Assembly (NCBI GenBank): GCA_031580995.1
Contig: JAVLCC010000013.1
Coordinates: 1-24,969 of the forward strand
Direction: 5' to 3'
DNA from: CAJXVY01 sp031580995
Lineage (GTDB): Bacteria > Actinomycetota > Actinomycetes > Actinomycetales > Microbacteriaceae
Length of the DNA stretch: 24,969 bases
Under the pieces are notes generated by a model. That model saw only the letters and a program-made list of their open reading frames with translations, did not search any database and was not told where the DNA came from. A program made the translations under genes and the position numbers. Every line of letters begins with the position of its first letter. Within the stretch, counting starts at the first letter, position 1. Positions 21,214 through 24,969 of the stretch are shown piece by piece.

Positions 21214-22031
21214 GCAATATAAGCCTTCCCAAAAAATCAGTTGACTGGTTCAGAAACGTAGTCACCATCTCTATTGTGGTGGCGCTAATTTGGTCATTGG
21301 TCGGTTTGGACATCAAGTGGGAAAGGCTCATTGATTTGCCTGCCGATTTATATCTAATCGGCACACTGATGTTTGGAAATTTGGATATCGCTGACTTTCC
21401 AGGGCTTTTGGCTTCGATGTGGGTGTCAATTTCAATTGCTTGGGTAGGGACTCTGATTGCTGCGCTGTTTGCAATCCCGCTTTCTTTTTTGGCTGCAGAA
21501 AACCTTGTCGGAAGGCCAATTGCCTGGGTAATCAGGCAGGTATTTAACATTTTGCGAGCAGTTCCAGAGGTGATCCTGGCAATCGCTTTGATTCCGATAT
21601 TCGGACTTTCCCCGCTGACTGGAGTTTTGGCAATCGGGATTGGTTCGATTGGAACATTGGGAAAGCTTTTCTATGAGGTAATCGAAGCCATCAAAAAAGA
21701 ACCGCTGGAGGCCGCCGATGCGGTTGGAGCAAACAAACTGGTTCGATTCCGCTGGGGAGTATTACCGCAGGTGATGCCAGAGATTTCTTCTTTTGTACTT
21801 TATAGGTTTGAGGTGAATATCCGTGCCAGTGCTGTTATGGGTCTTATTGGTGCAGGTGGAATCGGAAACGATGTGGCGCAGGCTTTGAGATTTAAAGACT
21901 GGGAAGTTGCGGGAATGGGACTACTAATTGTGGTTTTCGGAACAATCATTGTTGATGCAATCTCAGGTGCTGCGAGGAAGCAGATTATTAGGGGATCGAA
22001 CGTGAAATCACTTACGCCCGCAGAGGTTTAG
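21210..22031 (+). CDS. phnE: Phosphonate-type ABC transporter, permease 2
   Basis: This is the second permease of the importer, 273 residues with about six membrane helices. It has the same landmarks as permease 1: the EAA loop EAADAVGANKLVRFRWGVLPQVMP and AVMGLIGAGGIGNDVAQAL. It differs in its N-terminus. Adjacent diverged copies suggest an old duplication; some other PhnCDE-type systems also carry two permease genes. ATG 21210 is in an ATGA overlap with the preceding gene. It ends the phn run; I see no terminator before the next gene 43 bp later. Confidence 0.92.
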   Translation: MSNISLPKKSVDWFRNVVTISIVVALIWSLVGLDIKWERLIDLPADLYLIGTLMFGNLDIADFPGLLASMWVSISIAWVGTLIAALFAIPLSFLAAENLVGRPIAWVIRQVFNILRAVPEVILAIALIPIFGLSPLTGVLAIGIGSIGTLGKLFYEVIEAIKKEPLEAADAVGANKLVRFRWGVLPQVMPEISSFVLYRFEVNIRASAVMGLIGAGGIGNDVAQALRFKDWEVAGMGLLIVVFGTIIVDAISGAARKQIIRGSNVKSLTPAEV

Positions 22032-22074
22032 TAATCTTGACGGGTAACTTCAAGCCCAATTAGATCGGGAGTTC

Positions 22075-22548
22075 ATGAATACGACATCGCCAGCTGGGCT
22101 GTTTCGAATTGTTGCAACCGCCGAGGCTATTACTTGGGCTTTATTGATTTCATCACTGATTGCAAGAGCAATCGATTCGGGCCTTGCAGGGTTGGTGAGT
22201 ATTTCTGGGGCGATGCACGGGTTTACTTTTTTGAGTTACGGGGCAATGGCTTTGGTGGTTGGCATCAATCAAAGGTGGCCAATATTTAGACAGGGCTTCG
22301 GGGTGTTTCTAGCGATTGTGCCTTTTGCGACAATTCCTTTTGAAGCTTGGCTTAGAAAAAGAGAATATTTAGTCGGCCCCTGGAGAAAACAAGCAACCGA
22401 GGACCCGAGAGATAAAAAAGTTATCGACAAGGTCTTTAGATGGGCCATTAGTCATCCGCTGATTATGTTTGGCGGTGTCTTATTGGCAATCATTATTATT
22501 TTCAATATCTTGCTGATTTTGGGCCCTCCAACCAGTTGGTTTGGCTAA
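22075..22548 (+). CDS. DUF3817-type integral membrane protein
   Basis: The 157-residue protein starts FRIVATAEAITWALLI, followed by GAMHGFTFLSYGAMALVVG and VPFATIPFEAWLRKR. This is the layout of the DUF3817 family of small actinobacterial membrane proteins. Three helices form the conserved part (about 10-34, 40-62, 72-90), then a charged loop (about 92-125) and a fourth helix (about 130-150). The function of the family is not known to me. GGGAG lies upstream of the ATG. It may be read from the phn transcript, since no terminator lies in the 43-bp gap. Confidence 0.75.
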   Translation: MNTTSPAGLFRIVATAEAITWALLISSLIARAIDSGLAGLVSISGAMHGFTFLSYGAMALVVGINQRWPIFRQGFGVFLAIVPFATIPFEAWLRKREYLVGPWRKQATEDPRDKKVIDKVFRWAISHPLIMFGGVLLAIIIIFNILLILGPPTSWFG

Positions 22549-22575
22549 TGAATCTGAACAAAGACTGAAAACCTA

Positions 22576-22619
22576 CTGACACCCAAACAACTGTCAGAAC
22601 TGATTGTTAGAGTTACATC
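22576..22619 (+). promoter_or_regulatory. Candidate katG promoter with inverted repeat
   Basis: CTGACA (22576-22581) and TGTCAG (22592-22597) form a perfect 6-bp inverted repeat with a 10-bp spacer. CTGTCA (22591-22596) could be a -35 with TACATC (22614-22619) as a weak -10 at 17 bp. Weak match; a peroxide-responsive operator is possible but not recognised. Confidence 0.3.
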
Positions 22620-22643
22620 AATAAGCAGTTCGAAAGGTTTTAA

Positions 22644-24806
22644 ATGTCAGAACAAGATTCCTGCCCGGTAGCTCACGGAGCTCACACAGCAGTTGGGGAG
22701 ACAGCCACAGAATGGTGGCCCAATGCACTAAATCTGGATATTTTGCACCAGCAGGACACCAAGACAGATCCTCTTGGTCAAAAATTTGATTACCGCGAAG
22801 AAGTAAAAAAGCTCGACTTTGACGCAGTAAAGCAAGACGTAAAAGAGTTCATGCGTGATAGCCAGCCATGGTGGCCAGCTGACTGGGGTCACTACGGCGG
22901 GTTGATGATTCGTATGGCATGGCACTCAGCAGGTTCTTACCGTATCGCCGATGGTCGCGGTGGTGCAGCTACTGGCAACCAGAGATTTGCACCTTTGAAC
23001 TCATGGCCAGATAACGTCAACCTGGATAAGGCCAGAAGGCTTCTGTGGCCAATCAAGAAAAAGTATGGAAACCGCCTCAGCTGGGCCGATCTGATGATTC
23101 TTGCAGGAACGGTTGCCTATGAGGACATGGGCTTGAAGACCTATGGTTTTGCTTTTGGTCGCGAAGACATTTGGCACCCAGAGAAAGACACCTACTGGGG
23201 TAGTGAAAAAGAGTGGTTGGCTCCAAGTGATGAGCGCTATGAAGATGTTGAAAATGCTGAGTCAATGGAAAACCCGTTGGCTGCAGTTCAGATGGGTCTG
23301 ATTTATGTAAACCCTGAGGGTGTAAACGGAAACCCAGATCCTCTGCAGACAGCTCAGCACATCCGCGTGACATTTGCTCGTATGGCAATGAACGACGAAG
23401 AGACAGTCGCATTGACTGCAGGTGGTCACACCGTTGGTAAAAGCCACGGAAACGGAAGAGCTGAGAACCTAGGGCCAGAGCCCGAGGCAGCAGCGATTAG
23501 CGAGCAGGGTCTTGGTTGGAATAACCACCACACGAGAAATATCGGTAGAGACACCATGTCTTCAGGAATCGAAGGAGCTTGGACAACCGAGCCAACTAAG
23601 TGGGATAACGGTTATTTCTACCTTTTATTCGAATACGACTGGGAGCTAACCAAGTCACCAGCGGGTGCTAATCAGTATCAACCAATCAACATCAAAGAAG
23701 AAGATAAGCCAGTCGATGTTGAAGATCCTTCAATCAGGCTCAACCCGATGATGACCGATGCTGACATGGCAATGATTAAAGATCCTGCTTACCGCGAGAT
23801 CAGTCGTAAGTTCTATGAAAACCCTGATTACTTCGATGAGGTATTCGCGAAGGCTTGGTTCAAGCTAACTCACCGTGACATGGGACCAAATATTCGCTAC
23901 GTCGGACCCGAGGCACCAACCGAGGACCTAATCTGGCAGGACCCAGTTCCAGCTGGCAAGAGTGACTATGACATTCAGGGTCTAAAGGGTGCTATTCGTG
24001 AAAGTGGACTTGACGTTGCCGAATTAGTTTCAACGGCTTGGGATTCAGCCCGAACCTTCCGTCACTCGGATCTTAGAGGTGGCGCCAATGGAGCGAGGAT
24101 TCGCTTAGCACCTCAGAAGGACTGGGAAGGAAACGAACCGGAGAGACTCAATAAGGTCTTGGATGTCCTAGAGCCATTGGCTAAGCAATTCGGTGCATCC
24201 ATTGCTGACACGATTGTCTTGGCTGGAAACGTAGGCCTTGAAATGGCAATCGATAAAGCAGGAGTGAAAGTCGATGTTCCATTCACGGCTGGACGTGGAG
24301 ATGCCACCGATGAGTGGACAGATGCAGAGTCGTTTGAGCCCCTAGAGCCAATCCACGATGGTTTCCGCAACTGGATCAAGAAAAACTATGACGTTCCAGG
24401 CGAGGAGCTATTGCTGGATAGAGCGCAGCTTATGAATCTGACTGCGGTTGAAATGACAGCGTTGATTGGTGGAATGCGTGTATTGGGAACCAACTATGCA
24501 GACACCGCCCACGGAGTGTTCACAGACAAAGTTGGTGCATTGACCAATGACTTCTTTGTGAATCTAACCGACATGACCTACGTTTGGGAGCCAGCCGGAG
24601 GAAGCTTGTATAACCTTCGGGATCGCACAAACGGCAAGGTCGACTTCACAGCAACCAGAGTGGATTTGGTCTTTGGAAGTAATTCAATTTTGCGTTCATA
24701 TTCCGAGTTCTATGCACAGGATGACAATAAGCAAAGGTTTGTTGAAGACTTCGTAAACGCATGGAACAAGGTTATGAATGCAGATAGATTTGATTTAGTT
24801 AGCTAG
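22644..24806 (+). CDS. katG: Catalase-peroxidase KatG
   Basis: KatG is a heme enzyme that removes H2O2 by catalase and peroxidase activity. The 720-residue protein is the full two-domain form. The distal site has R90, W93 and H94 in IRMAWHSAGSYRIADGRGG. W93, Y221 (MGLIYVNPEG) and M247 (FARMAMND) can form the Trp-Tyr-Met adduct needed for catalase activity, and the proximal heme ligand is H262 in GGHTVGKSHG. The second, heme-free half covers about residues 420-720. AAAGG lies upstream of the ATG. No furA lies directly upstream, unlike in many Actinobacteria. A terminator follows. Confidence 0.98.
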   Translation: MSEQDSCPVAHGAHTAVGETATEWWPNALNLDILHQQDTKTDPLGQKFDYREEVKKLDFDAVKQDVKEFMRDSQPWWPADWGHYGGLMIRMAWHSAGSYRIADGRGGAATGNQRFAPLNSWPDNVNLDKARRLLWPIKKKYGNRLSWADLMILAGTVAYEDMGLKTYGFAFGREDIWHPEKDTYWGSEKEWLAPSDERYEDVENAESMENPLAAVQMGLIYVNPEGVNGNPDPLQTAQHIRVTFARMAMNDEETVALTAGGHTVGKSHGNGRAENLGPEPEAAAISEQGLGWNNHHTRNIGRDTMSSGIEGAWTTEPTKWDNGYFYLLFEYDWELTKSPAGANQYQPINIKEEDKPVDVEDPSIRLNPMMTDADMAMIKDPAYREISRKFYENPDYFDEVFAKAWFKLTHRDMGPNIRYVGPEAPTEDLIWQDPVPAGKSDYDIQGLKGAIRESGLDVAELVSTAWDSARTFRHSDLRGGANGARIRLAPQKDWEGNEPERLNKVLDVLEPLAKQFGASIADTIVLAGNVGLEMAIDKAGVKVDVPFTAGRGDATDEWTDAESFEPLEPIHDGFRNWIKKNYDVPGEELLLDRAQLMNLTAVEMTALIGGMRVLGTNYADTAHGVFTDKVGALTNDFFVNLTDMTYVWEPAGGSLYNLRDRTNGKVDFTATRVDLVFGSNSILRSYSEFYAQDDNKQRFVEDFVNAWNKVMNADRFDLVS

Positions 24807-24817
24807 TCAATTTGCAT

Positions 24818-24848
24818 AAAACAGCCGGCCCAATGGGTCGGCTGTTTT
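24818..24848 (+). terminator. Intrinsic terminator after katG
   Basis: AAAACAGCCGGCCC pairs with GGGTCGGCTGTTTT (one G-T pair) around loop AAT. T-rich sequence follows on + and an A-run on the other side makes it usable in both directions. It lies 11 bp after the katG stop. Confidence 0.92.
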
Positions 24849-24951
24849 GTTTAATTCCGCTCGGCAAAGATTCAGCCAGTTCTCAGGACTAAAGGCATTT
24901 TGGTAGCTGTTGAGTCAAGTACTCTTATTGAACTAAATCGAAAAGGTCTAA

Positions 24952-24969
24952 TTGAAAAAGCTGGAACAG
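24952..24969 (+). CDS. Possible start of a further gene, cut by the window end
   Basis: TTG at 24952 starts the open frame MKKLEQ to the window edge. AAAAGG (24941-24946) lies 5 bp upstream, a spacing like that at the TTG start of nusG. A weak promoter-like pair, TTGAGT (24910-24915) and TAAATC (24934-24939), lies before it. Six codons give no clue to the product and the call could be wrong. Confidence 0.35.

Noticed and set aside
1..24969. Mobile elements, prophage, CRISPR array or defence system
   Set aside because: I looked for transposase or integrase motifs, regular spaced repeats and clusters of foreign-looking genes and saw none; all larger genes are housekeeping, transport or stress functions.

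Overview
The window looks like chromosome from a small-genome, moderate-GC member of the Actinobacteria. I infer Microbacteriaceae, possibly the freshwater 'Luna' group (Rhodoluna/Aquiluna-like). The reasons are the order tRNA-Trp/secE/nusG/rplK/rplA, a NusG with a long acidic N-terminal extension, frequent GTG and TTG starts, a class Ib nrdHIEF operon, and intergenic gaps often under 20 bp. The genus assignment is inference. I see no insertion sequence, phage gene, integrase or CRISPR array, and base composition looks even throughout.

Layout. 1-2456 (+): 3' part of tRNA-Trp, then secE, nusG, rplK and rplA, closed by a strong bidirectional terminator. 2455-3417 (-): PfkB-family sugar kinase. 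3442-7103 (+): a tightly packed run of two unknown four-helix membrane proteins, a HAD phosphatase/mutase, a CPDC glutaredoxin-like protein and a DEAD-box RNA helicase. 7101-8212 (+): promoter, L10 leader with attenuator, rplJ and rplL. The helicase run therefore separates rplKA from rplJL, and rpoBC does not follow rplL in the window. 8212-9039 (-): ZIP-family metal transporter.

9107-12935 (-): the ribonucleotide reductase operon nrdH-nrdI-nrdE-nrdF, with a good NrdR-box candidate upstream. At its 3' end is a very small open frame with a strong ribosome binding site, encoding a 15-residue peptide made of two CxC motifs. A terminator and the ZIP transporter gene follow it. This is the most unusual item in the window.

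13316-16231 (+): a PCu(A)C copper-chaperone lipoprotein, a Tat-exported DyP peroxidase and a Bcr/CflA-type MFS exporter, with overlapping or touching ends. 16224-18355 (-): gnd and deoC, convergent with and slightly overlapping the MFS gene. The divergent gnd/phnD region carries two related inverted repeats about two helical turns apart, the first over the predicted gnd promoter. 18548-22031 (+): a phnD-phnC-phnE-phnE importer for phosphate, phosphite or phosphonate, with a long hairpin terminator between the binding-protein gene and the ATPase gene. 22075-22548 (+): DUF3817-type membrane protein. 22644-24806 (+): katG with its own terminator. The last 18 bases may be the start of another gene.

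Together the region combines translation and transcription genes with dNTP synthesis, pentose-phosphate and deoxyribose-phosphate metabolism, metal handling (ZIP, PCu(A)C/DyP), phosphorus uptake and peroxide defence.
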